A stretch of 64,000 nt of DNA, taken from the NCBI GenBank assembly GCA_023421505.1, contig JAEZTJ010000081.1, positions 124,001 through 188,000 on the forward strand. Direction: 5' to 3'. This document shows, piece after piece, positions 9,543-18,285 of the stretch. The position numbers and the translations under genes are program-made. Each line of letters opens with the position of its first letter. Position 1 is the stretch's first letter. The DNA is from Bacillota bacterium (lineage in GTDB: Bacteria; Bacillota; Clostridia; Lachnospirales; Lachnospiraceae). The notes beneath the pieces were generated by a model. It ran no database searches, was not told where the DNA came from, and saw nothing but the letters and a program-made list of their open reading frames with translations.

Positions 9543-11117
9543 ATGATTGAGAATCCTATTTTAAGGGGTTTCTGCCCGGACCCAAGCATTATTCGGGTAG
9601 GAGAAGATTATTATATAGCGACATCAACTTTTGAGTGGTGGCCCGGTGTTAAGCTGTTTCACTCTAAAGATTTAAAGCATTGGGAACAGCTACCTTCACC
9701 GCTTCGCAGGCTTAGTCAGCTGAATATGGTTGGAGATCCAACTTCAGGCGGTATCTGGGCTCCGTGTCTTAGCTATGCGAACGGAACTTATTACTTGGTT
9801 TATACGGATGTTAAAACCAAAAAAGGACGCTACTATAATAATCATAATTATATCGTACAAACTGACGATATCTACGGTGACTGGTCAGAGCCAGCTTATT
9901 TGAACAGCACCGGTTTTGACCCATCACTGTTTCATGACAATAACGGTAAAAAGTACCTTGTGAATATGAGAAATGGCTTTAAGGGAATCTTATTACAGGA
10001 ATACGATCCAATAAACCGTAAATTAGTAGGAGAAATAAAAAATATATTTCCCGGTACAGAAGCGGGATATACGGAAGGACCACACCTGTATCACATCGGA
10101 GAATGGTATTATCTTATTGTAGCCGAAGGCGGTACCGGATATGGACATTGTGTAACTCAGGCCAGATCGAAAAATATCTGGGGGCCCTATGAGGTGGATC
10201 CGCTAAATCCGATGCTTACTTCAAAGGATGAGGATGAGGCAAGCCTGAAAAAATGCGGGCATGCGGATTTTACGGATACACCTGGTGGAGAATGGTATAT
10301 GGTTCATCTATGCGCAAGACCACCAAAGGGAACTACCTCTTGTCTTTTAGGCAGAGAAACAGCTATTCAGAAGGTGATATGGGATAGCGAAGGCTGGCTG
10401 AGACTCGCTCATGGCGGCAATACAGCTGCAAAGTATATTGAAGAGCCCAAGGGGACGAAGGAGTGCCTTTTTGAGGATAAGCCTTCCAGAGATGATTTTG
10501 ATGAAGAGCAACTAGACGTTGCATATGTTACACCAAGAATTCCACTGGAGGATATGGTGAGCTTAAAGGAAAGAAAGGGATACTTGCGGCTCTATGGTCA
10601 GGAATCTTTAAATTCTCTTCATAGAGTATCCATGGTAGCCCTAAAACAAAGTGAATACAATGTAAGAGTGGAAACAGCTCTTGAATTTCATCCGACCCAT
10701 CCGGAGCAGCTGGCAGGACTGACTTATTTTTATGATGTTTTAAATGCCTATATATTTGGCAAGACGGTAGAGGAAGCAGGAGAGGAAATTCTGGTACTTT
10801 TAAAAAGCGACGGCGGAGTCATTACGGATGAAATTAATCCTGTCAAATTAAAAACCGACGGTACTTTGTATCTGAAAATTCTTACAAAGGATATGGGGCA
10901 AACCGCTAACTTTTATTATTCCTATGATGAAACCAACTGGGTGAGGGTAACTGGTGATTATAGTACCGATATTCTTACCGATGAGCATTGTCGTGGCTTT
11001 ACCGGAGCTCATTTTGGTATGTACTGTCATGACATGACCGGCCATGATATGACCGGTAAAGGCTGCTATGCTGATTTTGATTATTTCCTATATGAGAACG
11101 ATTTGGATCAGGAATGA
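9543..11117 (+). CDS. GH43 family beta-xylosidase
   Basis: A 524-residue glycoside hydrolase family 43 enzyme, expected to release xylose (or possibly arabinose) from the non-reducing end of short oligosaccharides in the cytoplasm. The N-terminus NPILRGFCPDPSIIRVGEDY is very close to characterised beta-xylosidases. Catalytic residues are visible: general base Asp13 (CPDPS), pKa modulator Asp126 (FDPSLF) and general acid Glu178 (TEGPHLY). The five-blade propeller (to about 310) is followed by the beta-sandwich that closes the active site (ADFDYFLYEND near the end). There is no signal peptide. The 3' end overlaps the convergent AraC gene by 10 bp. A 5-residue unit, HDMTG, is duplicated near the C-terminus. 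Confidence 0.93.
   Translation: MIENPILRGFCPDPSIIRVGEDYYIATSTFEWWPGVKLFHSKDLKHWEQLPSPLRRLSQLNMVGDPTSGGIWAPCLSYANGTYYLVYTDVKTKKGRYYNNHNYIVQTDDIYGDWSEPAYLNSTGFDPSLFHDNNGKKYLVNMRNGFKGILLQEYDPINRKLVGEIKNIFPGTEAGYTEGPHLYHIGEWYYLIVAEGGTGYGHCVTQARSKNIWGPYEVDPLNPMLTSKDEDEASLKKCGHADFTDTPGGEWYMVHLCARPPKGTTSCLLGRETAIQKVIWDSEGWLRLAHGGNTAAKYIEEPKGTKECLFEDKPSRDDFDEEQLDVAYVTPRIPLEDMVSLKERKGYLRLYGQESLNSLHRVSMVALKQSEYNVRVETALEFHPTHPEQLAGLTYFYDVLNAYIFGKTVEEAGEEILVLLKSDGGVITDEINPVKLKTDGTLYLKILTKDMGQTANFYYSYDETNWVRVTGDYSTDILTDEHCRGFTGAHFGMYCHDMTGHDMTGKGCYADFDYFLYENDLDQE
11028..11057 (+). repeat. 15-bp in-frame tandem duplication in the GH43 gene
   Basis: CATGACATGACCGGC is followed at once by CATGATATGACCGGT (13 of 15 identical), so the protein reads HDMTG-HDMTG. 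Related enzymes normally carry a single 'QDLTG'-like unit here, so this looks like a small recent duplication in a loop of the C-terminal sandwich. Confidence 0.8.
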
Positions 11118-12010
11118 CCCTCCCATTCCAGCTTTTTATCACGAACAGGCTGTTCTGTTTTTTGATATTGCTTACGGTACTTTAGCGGTGAGGTTTCTGT
11201 AAATTTTGTAAAGACTTTTTCAAAATAAGTTATACTTTCATAACCTAAGAATTCCGATATTTTGGTTATGCTGTAATCTGTATCTAAAAGCATTTTCTGA
11301 GCCTGTTGTACACGATTAATATTGATATATTCACTTACCGTGAAACCGGTAACCTCTTTAAAAATACGGCTAAGATAGCATTTACTAATGAAAAAACGCT
11401 TGGAGATATCATCTAGTGATTTTGTGTCGGCAGGATTGGACATGATATAGGAAGCAACTTCACTGACCTTCTTATGTTTTGCTGTGATTGCGGGATCGGA
11501 AGGAGATAGGGAGCTTTCTTTCACACTGTTTCTTAATATATAAACCAGTAGGGAAGAAAGCTTCATCATTGCCATAGATGTATAATGAGGCTGTTTTAGG
11601 CGAAGCTCCTCTGCTATACAAAGCAAAGTATTTTTCACAAAATGCTGTCCATTGCTATCAAGCTTTGCAACCCCTGAATTAACAGAGAAAAATTCTGACA
11701 ATGAGATACCTAAGACGGTTGTTAAAAAGGATTGGAAGGGTTCTGATTTTAATTCAATCAGAATACGGTCATGATAAGATTTGCCTGAAGCACCTGTCTT
11801 ATGAATCTGCCCTCTATTGATAAAGACAATATTTCCTTCATTAATATGGTAGGTCTTATTTTCAATAAAGTAATAGCGTTCACCCTCAAGCAGGTAATAA
11901 ATTTCATATTCCTCATGAATATGTTTTGAGGGCATCGTATATTCATAATCACGAATAATTCGGTCAATACAAATTCCGTCCATTTTTTCTTCAAATACTG
12001 TACGTCTCAT
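11108..12010 (-). CDS. AraC-family transcriptional regulator
   Basis: A 300-residue regulator. The N-terminal cupin-like sensor domain (about 1-130) includes HIHEEYEIYYLLEGERYYF and an INEGNIVFINRGQIH strand. The C-terminal double helix-turn-helix (about 195-290) has FFISKCYLSRIFKEVTG and ITKISEFLGYESITYFEKVF. I chose the ATG at 12010 because AGGAGG (12020-12025 on the minus strand) lies 9 nt upstream; a longer start would put the site inside the gene. It converges on the GH43 gene and is divergent from the GH4 gene, so it probably senses a sugar and activates this island. That role is inferred from position. Confidence 0.9.
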   Translation of the reverse strand: MRRTVFEEKMDGICIDRIIRDYEYTMPSKHIHEEYEIYYLLEGERYYFIENKTYHINEGNIVFINRGQIHKTGASGKSYHDRILIELKSEPFQSFLTTVLGISLSEFFSVNSGVAKLDSNGQHFVKNTLLCIAEELRLKQPHYTSMAMMKLSSLLVYILRNSVKESSLSPSDPAITAKHKKVSEVASYIMSNPADTKSLDDISKRFFISKCYLSRIFKEVTGFTVSEYININRVQQAQKMLLDTDYSITKISEFLGYESITYFEKVFTKFTETSPLKYRKQYQKTEQPVRDKKLEWEGHS

Positions 12011-12181
12011 GTTGCAGTACCTCCTGATTGACATTAATAGAAAGACAATATAGTTTGAAAATGCGGGAAAAACATCAATATATTATAAGATAATTATATC
12101 ATATTATATTATAATGTCTACTATGAAACGTAATACAATGACTGATTAATTAAAAATATTCTGGACAAGGAGGCGACAATA

Positions 12182-13579
12182 ATGAATTATCGTAATGATA
12201 AAGTTGAAGATTTAAAATTAGCTTATATTGGAGGAGGTTCCAGGGGCTGGGCATGGACCTTTATGACGGACCTTGCTCTGGAAGAAAAACTAAGCGGAAC
12301 AATCTGTCTGTATGATAAAGATATACAGGCTGCTAAAAGTAATGAATTAATAGGTAACCGTTTAAAGGACGAAGAAGGGGTCTGCGGGAAGTGGAATTAT
12401 ACAACTGCTTCTAGCCTTGAGGAAGCATTAACGGGTGCAGATTTTATTGTTATCTCTATTTTACCGGGAACCTTTGATGAGATGGAAAGTGATGTTCATC
12501 TGCCGGAGCGAGTTGGTATCTACCAATCAGTAGGCGATACAGCAGGACCTGGCGGAATGATACGTGCGGTTCGTACAATACCGATGTTTATAGAAATCGC
12601 GGAGGCAATTAAAAAATATGCTCCTAAAGCATGGGTTATTAATTATACTAATCCAATGTCACTTTGTATCAAAACGCTGTATCATATATTCCCGGAAATC
12701 AAAGCTTTTGGCTGCTGTCATGAGGTATTTGGTACACAAAAGCTCTTAAAGCATATTGTGGAGGATTCTTTAGAGCTTAAGGAGATCAAAAGAGAGGATA
12801 TTCATGTAAATGTACTGGGTATTAATCATTTTACCTGGTTTGACCAGGCATCCTATAAGGGTATTGATCTCTTTCCGGTTTATCGAGATTACATTAAAGC
12901 GCATTTTGAGGAAGGGTATCATGAGAATGATAATAACTGGGCGAATAGTTCCTTTGACTGTTGTCATAGAGTGAAATTTGATCTATATATGAAATATGGA
13001 TTGATTGCAGCTGCCGGTGACCGCCATCTGGCTGAATTTATGCCGGGAGATCAGTATTTGAAGGATCCTGAGACGGTTACAAGTTGGAAATTTGCATTGA
13101 CACCGGTATCTTGGAGAAAAAATGATTTGAAAGCTCGCCTCGATAAGAGCAGTAAGCTTGTCGCTGGAGAAAAGGTAGAATTAAAGCCGTCAGGAGAAGA
13201 AGGTATTCTGTTAATCAAAGCATTATGCGGACTGGAACGAGTAATCAGTAACGTAAATATACCGAATAAGGATAAGCAGATTACAAACCTAAGAACTGCA
13301 GATATCGTAGAGACGAATGCAGTATTTGAGAGGGATTGTATCAGGCCGGTTATAGCCGGTGCATTGCCGGAAAATATCTTACAGCTGATTCTGCCTCATC
13401 TTGATAATCATGAGACTGTATTAAAAGCAGCGACCACTTATGACAGAGCATTACTTGTAAAAGCATTCAAAAATGATCCCTTGGTAAAAGGAAGAGTGTC
13501 GGATAAAGAGGTAGAACAGCTTGTTGATGATATGATCGAAAATACAATGGGCTATCTTCCTGAAGGTTGGAAAAGATAA
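12182..13579 (+). CDS. GH4 family alpha-galacturonidase (LplD-like)
   Basis: This 465-residue glycoside hydrolase family 4 protein uses NAD+ and a divalent metal in a redox-elimination mechanism. The Rossmann start is AYIGGGSRGWAW. The family-defining active-site tetrad is CHEV (Cys179-Val182), which is the signature of alpha-galacturonidases such as B. subtilis LplD; other GH4 groups carry CHSV, CHGx, CNVP or CDMP. His216 in GINHFTW is the other expected metal ligand. It starts after AAGGAGGCGAC, divergent from the AraC regulator, in a very AT-rich 171-bp intergenic region where several TATAAT-like boxes are possible. The enzyme should release galacturonate from small alpha-linked oligogalacturonides. 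Confidence 0.92.
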   Translation: MNYRNDKVEDLKLAYIGGGSRGWAWTFMTDLALEEKLSGTICLYDKDIQAAKSNELIGNRLKDEEGVCGKWNYTTASSLEEALTGADFIVISILPGTFDEMESDVHLPERVGIYQSVGDTAGPGGMIRAVRTIPMFIEIAEAIKKYAPKAWVINYTNPMSLCIKTLYHIFPEIKAFGCCHEVFGTQKLLKHIVEDSLELKEIKREDIHVNVLGINHFTWFDQASYKGIDLFPVYRDYIKAHFEEGYHENDNNWANSSFDCCHRVKFDLYMKYGLIAAAGDRHLAEFMPGDQYLKDPETVTSWKFALTPVSWRKNDLKARLDKSSKLVAGEKVELKPSGEEGILLIKALCGLERVISNVNIPNKDKQITNLRTADIVETNAVFERDCIRPVIAGALPENILQLILPHLDNHETVLKAATTYDRALLVKAFKNDPLVKGRVSDKEVEQLVDDMIENTMGYLPEGWKR

Positions 13580-13646
13580 TAAATATAAGCTATAGAACGA
13601 TAAAGACGTACTTTACATAAATTTATCGGCTTAAGTAAATAGTATA

Positions 13647-13690
13647 AGAACCAGCAAGAGTCCATATCTGCAAATGCTGGTTCTTTTTCT
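13647..13690 (+). terminator. Intrinsic terminator after the GH4 gene
   Basis: A perfect 10-bp stem AGAACCAGCA / TGCTGGTTCT is followed by TTTTCTTTG. It closes the carbohydrate island and separates it from lepA. Confidence 0.88.
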
Positions 13691-13736
13691 TTGCTTCTAA
13701 TAGAGTCGGACAATAACCGGTTGATAACGCATTTGC

Positions 13737-13765
13737 TTGCCACTGGGAAACCGTTATGATATAAT
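13737..13765 (+). promoter_or_regulatory. SigA promoter for lepA
   Basis: TTGCCA (13737-13742), a 17-bp spacer and TATAAT (13760-13765), with an extended -10 TG at 13757-13758. The lepA start codon lies 41 bp downstream. Confidence 0.82.
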
Positions 13766-13806
13766 CATACCGATAAATTGCATTGTTTATGCGCAGGAGG
13801 ATTAAA

Positions 13807-15618
13807 ATGGCCTTAGACCAAAGTAAAATCAGAAATTTTTGTATCATTGCCCATATAGATCATGGTAAATCAACGCTTGCTGACCGGATCATTGAGATGA
13901 CAGGTTTATTAACCAGCCGTGAGATGCAGGCTCAGGTATTAGATAATATGGATTTAGAGAGAGAAAGAGGTATCACCATTAAGGCACAGACCGTTCGTAC
14001 AGTATACAAGGCGAAAAACGGTGAAGAATATATATTTAATTTAATCGATACACCCGGACATGTGGACTTTAATTATGAAGTATCCAGAAGCCTTGCTGCC
14101 TGTGAGGGGGCTATTCTTGTTGTTGATGCTGCCCAGGGTATAGAGGCCCAGACACTGGCGAATGTATATCTTGCCCTCGATCATAATCTGGATATTATGC
14201 CGGTTATTAATAAAATTGATCTTCCAAGTGCAGATCCGGAACGTGTAATCGCAGAGATTGAGGATGTCATCGGATTAGAAGCGCAGGATGCTCCGCTTGT
14301 ATCAGCAAAGGTGGGTACCAATGTCGAGCAGGTACTAGAGCAGATTGTATCAAAAATCCCAGCTCCAAAGGGTGATCCACAGGCTCCGCTCCAGGCATTG
14401 ATTTTTGATTCAATCTATGATTCCTATAAGGGAGTTATTGTATTTTGCAGAGTGAAGGAAGGAACCATCCGAAGAGGAACTGAGCTTCGCATGATGGCTA
14501 CCGGTGCAACAGCTGAGGTAGTTGAGCTTGGTATCTTTGGCCCGGGACAGTTTATTCCGGCCGAAGAGTTATCAGCCGGAATGGTAGGCTATATTACGGC
14601 AAGCTTAAAGAATGTGAAGGATACCCGGGTAGGTGACACAGTGACCGATAATAAGAGGCCCTGTGCACAGCCGCTTCCGGGTTATAAGAAGGTTCATCCT
14701 ATGGTATACTGCGGTATGTATCCGGCGGATGGCGCGAAATATCCCGACCTTCGAGATGCTCTGGAAAAGCTGCAGTTAAATGATGCATCCCTTCAATTTG
14801 AACCGGAGACCTCGATCGCTTTGGGCTTTGGTTTCAGATGTGGTTTCTTAGGCTTATTGCATTTGGAAATCATTCAGGAGAGACTAGAGAGAGAATATAA
14901 CCTTGATTTGGTAACAACAGCACCGAGTGTTATTTATAAATGTCATAAATCAGATGGTCAAGTCCTTGAAATAACCAACCCTACTAATTTACCCGATCCT
15001 TCGGAAATTGAATATCTGGAAGAGCCTATGGTTTCAGCTGAAATTATGGTAACCACTGAATTTGTCGGCTCTATAATGAGCCTGTGTCAGGAACGGCGCG
15101 GAATATATCTAGGTATGGAATATATGGAAACAACAAGAGCCTTATTAAAATATGAATTGCCGTTAAACGAGATTATATACGATTTCTTTGATGCCCTCAA
15201 ATCAAGATCGAAAGGCTATGCCTCTTTTGATTATGAATTAAAGGGCTATGTGCAATCGGAGCTTGTAAAGCTTGATATCTTAATTAATAAAGAAGAAGTA
15301 GATGCATTAACCTTTATCGTACATGCAGAAAGTGCATATGAACGAGGTAGAAGGATGTGCGAGAAGCTGAAGGATGAGATCCCTAGACAATTATTCGAGA
15401 TCCCAATTCAGGCAGCGATAGGCAGCAAAATTATAGCCAGAGAGACAGTAAAAGCGATGCGCAAGGACGTTCTTGCGAAATGCTACGGCGGTGATATTAC
15501 CCGTAAGAAGAAGCTTCTTGAGAAGCAGAAGGAAGGCAAGAAGAGAATGCGTCAGGTCGGTAATGTAGAAATACCGCAGAAGGCATTTATGAGTGTACTA
15601 AAGCTGGATGAGGATTAA
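13807..15618 (+). CDS. lepA: Elongation factor 4 (LepA), ribosome-associated GTPase
   Basis: EF4 is a 603-residue translational GTPase that acts on ribosomes, with proposed roles in back-translocation and initiation or biogenesis. The GTPase motifs are AHIDHGKST (G1), DTPGHVDF (G3) and NKIDLP (G4). The LepA-specific C-terminal domain follows, including KRMRQVGNVEIPQKAF near the end. The ATG at 13807 has CAGGAGG upstream, and MALDQSKIRNF is the usual start. lepA-hemW-hrcA is the conserved Firmicutes order, although here hemW is 220 bp away. Confidence 0.98.
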   Translation: MALDQSKIRNFCIIAHIDHGKSTLADRIIEMTGLLTSREMQAQVLDNMDLERERGITIKAQTVRTVYKAKNGEEYIFNLIDTPGHVDFNYEVSRSLAACEGAILVVDAAQGIEAQTLANVYLALDHNLDIMPVINKIDLPSADPERVIAEIEDVIGLEAQDAPLVSAKVGTNVEQVLEQIVSKIPAPKGDPQAPLQALIFDSIYDSYKGVIVFCRVKEGTIRRGTELRMMATGATAEVVELGIFGPGQFIPAEELSAGMVGYITASLKNVKDTRVGDTVTDNKRPCAQPLPGYKKVHPMVYCGMYPADGAKYPDLRDALEKLQLNDASLQFEPETSIALGFGFRCGFLGLLHLEIIQERLEREYNLDLVTTAPSVIYKCHKSDGQVLEITNPTNLPDPSEIEYLEEPMVSAEIMVTTEFVGSIMSLCQERRGIYLGMEYMETTRALLKYELPLNEIIYDFFDALKSRSKGYASFDYELKGYVQSELVKLDILINKEEVDALTFIVHAESAYERGRRMCEKLKDEIPRQLFEIPIQAAIGSKIIARETVKAMRKDVLAKCYGGDITRKKKLLEKQKEGKKRMRQVGNVEIPQKAFMSVLKLDED

Positions 15619-15693
15619 ACTGGATGTGCTTTAGCTGTTTGGTAAAGACTAATCCTGGATATTGACATCTGTATGAGTTTAGTTCCAACTAAT

Positions 15694-15799
15694 AGACAAA
15701 GCTGTTTTTTATTCGTAATCAGAAAATGTAAGCTAATGATTTGTAATTTGCTAATACATTTCTCTGATTGCAGAGAATATAGAAGCAGCTTTTTTGTCT
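15694..15799 (+). other. Structured lepA-hemW intergenic region (nested inverted repeats)
   Basis: The outer arms AGACAAAGCTG (15694-15704) and CAGCTTTTTTGTCT (15786-15799) can pair with a 3-nt bulge. Inside, ATCAGAAAATGTA and TACATTTCTCTGAT form a second stem. The outer 3' arm contains a run of six T. It may be a terminator after lepA, with hemW read from its own promoter, or a small structured RNA. Confidence 0.5.
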
Positions 15800-15838
15800 G
15801 AATAAATACTTGTTAAGAGAAAGAAGAGTGGATACAAT

Positions 15839-17104
15839 ATGGAAAAAGCAGCATCCTCAATTATGAATACCGCAAAGCAACGTAAGCTTGGGTTATATAT
15901 CCACATTCCCTTCTGCGCAAAAAAGTGCGATTATTGTGATTTTTTATCTGCACCGGCAGGACGAGAGCAGATAAGAGATTATTTTGAAGCGTTGATTACG
16001 GAGGTACAACAGTACAGAGGCAGAACAGACAGCTATATTATTTCAACTATATTCATAGGAGGGGGTACACCGTCCTATGTAGACAGTTCTTACATTGAAG
16101 CTGTCATGAATGCTGTGAAAGAGGTATTTCAATTAGATCACCATCAGCTTGAGGCTACCATTGAAATTAATCCGGGGACTGTTACACGAGAGAAGCTTAA
16201 AACCTATCAAAGAATCGGAATTAACCGTTTAAGCTTTGGGCTTCAATCCTCTGACAATAACGAATTAAAACTGCTTGGAAGGATTCATACCTTTGAACAG
16301 TTTGAGGAAAATTATAATTTAGCCAGAGAATTAGGTTTTAAGAATATTAATATTGATTTGATGTCAGCTTTACCCGGACAAACGCTAAGGTCCTGGGAAG
16401 ATACCCTGTATAAGGTCATAGCATTGCAGCCTGAGCATATTTCCGCCTATAGCCTGATTATTGAAGAGGGGACAAAATTTTATGAACGTTATAAAGAAGG
16501 TGCAAAGCTTAGTCCTACCTTGCTGGATGAGGATACTGACCGTTTTATCTATTATAAAACGAAGGAAATTTTACATGCTCATGGATATCATAGATATGAA
16601 ATATCAAATTATGCAAAGGATGCATTTGAATGTAAGCATAATTCCTCGTACTGGATTGGTACAGAATATTTAGGAATAGGTCTGGGTGCGTCTTCGTTAC
16701 TTGATAGTGCAAGATTTGCTAATTTGCACAATATAAATCAATATATCGACTTATGTAATGAGCATCGCTTCATGCAAAGAGATCGAGAAACTTGTTTAGA
16801 AGAGAAACAAGAATTACGAGATATCATGGTTGATTGTATTGGTTTACGAACTGATTTTGAGATATTAGCAAAAAAACAGCGTATGGAGGAATTTATGTTT
16901 TTGGGCCTGCGTATGTGCAAGGGAATAAGCAAAAGCGGCTTTTTTAGTAGATTTGGAGTCGATATAAATTCAGTTTATGGTGAGATACTATTAAGGCTAT
17001 ATAATGAAAATTTATTGGAATATGAGGGGGATAATTTAAGACTTACGGACTACGGTATGGACATCAGCAATTATGTCTTTTCACAATTTTTACTCGAGGA
17101 TTAG
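15839..17104 (+). CDS. hemW: Heme chaperone HemW (radical SAM, HemN-like)
   Basis: A 421-residue radical SAM protein related to HemN. It carries HIPFCAKKCDYCDF, with Cys26, Cys30 and Cys33 binding the [4Fe-4S] cluster. It lacks the longer N-terminal region of true coproporphyrinogen dehydrogenase HemN, so HemW (heme binding and delivery) is the better name. GGGTPS, the SAM-binding block, follows at about residue 73. The C-terminal HemN-type domain ends in LTDYGMDISNYVFSQFLLE. The start at 15839 has only a weak site (GAAGAGTGG); Met9 is an alternative. Position between lepA and hrcA matches B. subtilis. Confidence 0.93.
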   Translation: MEKAASSIMNTAKQRKLGLYIHIPFCAKKCDYCDFLSAPAGREQIRDYFEALITEVQQYRGRTDSYIISTIFIGGGTPSYVDSSYIEAVMNAVKEVFQLDHHQLEATIEINPGTVTREKLKTYQRIGINRLSFGLQSSDNNELKLLGRIHTFEQFEENYNLARELGFKNINIDLMSALPGQTLRSWEDTLYKVIALQPEHISAYSLIIEEGTKFYERYKEGAKLSPTLLDEDTDRFIYYKTKEILHAHGYHRYEISNYAKDAFECKHNSSYWIGTEYLGIGLGASSLLDSARFANLHNINQYIDLCNEHRFMQRDRETCLEEKQELRDIMVDCIGLRTDFEILAKKQRMEEFMFLGLRMCKGISKSGFFSRFGVDINSVYGEILLRLYNENLLEYEGDNLRLTDYGMDISNYVFSQFLLED

Positions 17105-17282
17105 TGAGAGTGCATTGATATTACATTATTATTTCCAAATGCATGTATTGTGCACAAAAAACCTATGGATAATTATGCGTTTTGACGATGTACATACTTT
17201 GGCTCTTCTGATAGAATAGGTATGTAATGAATGTGCGGAATGGCGGCACTGAGTTAAACTATATTTAGAGGAGGAGTTAACA

Positions 17283-18065
17283 ATGAAGTTATTTAAGAAA
17301 GTATTGGCGGTAACAACACTATTAACACTTGCTTTTTCAGCAGTTCCTGCAAGTGCGGCAACAGACGTGATTGACTTTGAAGATGGTAATACAGCAGGCT
17401 TTTCAAGCAATAAGACTCCGGAAGGTAAAGTCGATGGAGATAATTTCGAACTTTCGGTTGTTGATTACAATGGTTCTAAAGCTTTATTTGTAGATGTTCA
17501 AGATGAAACCCAGGTTCCGAAGCTTGCAATTGATGTTCCTTCCTTAGTAGGTGTAGATAATCTTGAGAAGGTTAGAACAGTTGAATTTGATTTAACTATC
17601 GTTAATCCGAGCGGTGAAGCTGCCGGCTGGAACGGCGGAAGCTTTGGTGCTAACATCGGTGCTGATGGAAGTCAGTGGTATGACCCGATTGACTGGGTAA
17701 TTGAAGAGTATGAGAAAGCAGAGGTTTCTCAGAAGGCTACAGATACTTTTGTGAAAGGCATGGGCTTTACAAATGGTGCTGCTGGCAGCAAATACTTATT
17801 TATGAAATGGGCTAATGCAAATGACTTTTATGTAGATAATGTAAGATTTTTAGATGCAGATGGCAATCCTGTTACACTAGTAGCAGCAGCTCCCGCAGCA
17901 GACGATGCAGCAGTAGCAAAAGATACAAAAGCTCCCGCAGCAGAAGCAACAACGGAAGCTCCTAAGACAGGATCGACCTCTTATGCAGTATTCTTTGCAG
18001 CAGGTGCAGTGATTACTTTAGCAGGTGCTTTCGTATTTAAAAGACGTAAATCAATCGAAGCTTAA
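17283..18065 (+). CDS. Secreted, probably sortase-anchored surface protein of unknown function
   Basis: A 260-residue exported protein. The signal peptide (about 1-25) ends near VPASA-AT. The middle domain (about 28-200, starting IDFEDGNTAGFSSN) has the look of a carbohydrate-binding-module-like beta-sandwich with many Trp, Asp and Gly. An Ala/Thr/Pro-rich linker follows. The C-terminus has a sorting signal: APKTG at 226-230, a hydrophobic stretch and the basic tail KRRKS. The motif departs from LPXTG at the first position, a variant seen in Clostridia. The start has GAGGAGG upstream. The gene interrupts the conserved hemW-hrcA neighbourhood. I do not recognise a specific function. Confidence 0.72.
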   Translation: MKLFKKVLAVTTLLTLAFSAVPASAATDVIDFEDGNTAGFSSNKTPEGKVDGDNFELSVVDYNGSKALFVDVQDETQVPKLAIDVPSLVGVDNLEKVRTVEFDLTIVNPSGEAAGWNGGSFGANIGADGSQWYDPIDWVIEEYEKAEVSQKATDTFVKGMGFTNGAAGSKYLFMKWANANDFYVDNVRFLDADGNPVTLVAAAPAADDAAVAKDTKAPAAEATTEAPKTGSTSYAVFFAAGAVITLAGAFVFKRRKSIEA

Positions 18066-18084
18066 TATTTTTTATAACTTACGG

Positions 18085-18115
18085 CCTCCGCTTTATAAGC
18101 GGAGGTTGTTTTTCG
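18085..18115 (+). terminator. Intrinsic terminator after the surface protein gene
   Basis: A perfect 9-bp stem CCTCCGCTT / AAGCGGAGG with a TAT loop is followed by TTGTTTTT, 20 bp after the stop codon. Confidence 0.92.
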
Positions 18116-18285
18116 TACGGTATGGACGCAGAAGAATGATTGAGTTATTATAATGTTTATGTACCATAATATAGGTAATTTTAGATAATTGCGAAACTAC
18201 ATAGTTTGATTAATTGTATACAATACTTACTATTACTGAGCTTCAAATTGCCTATAGGTAATTAAATGGAAAGGAAGTAAATACT

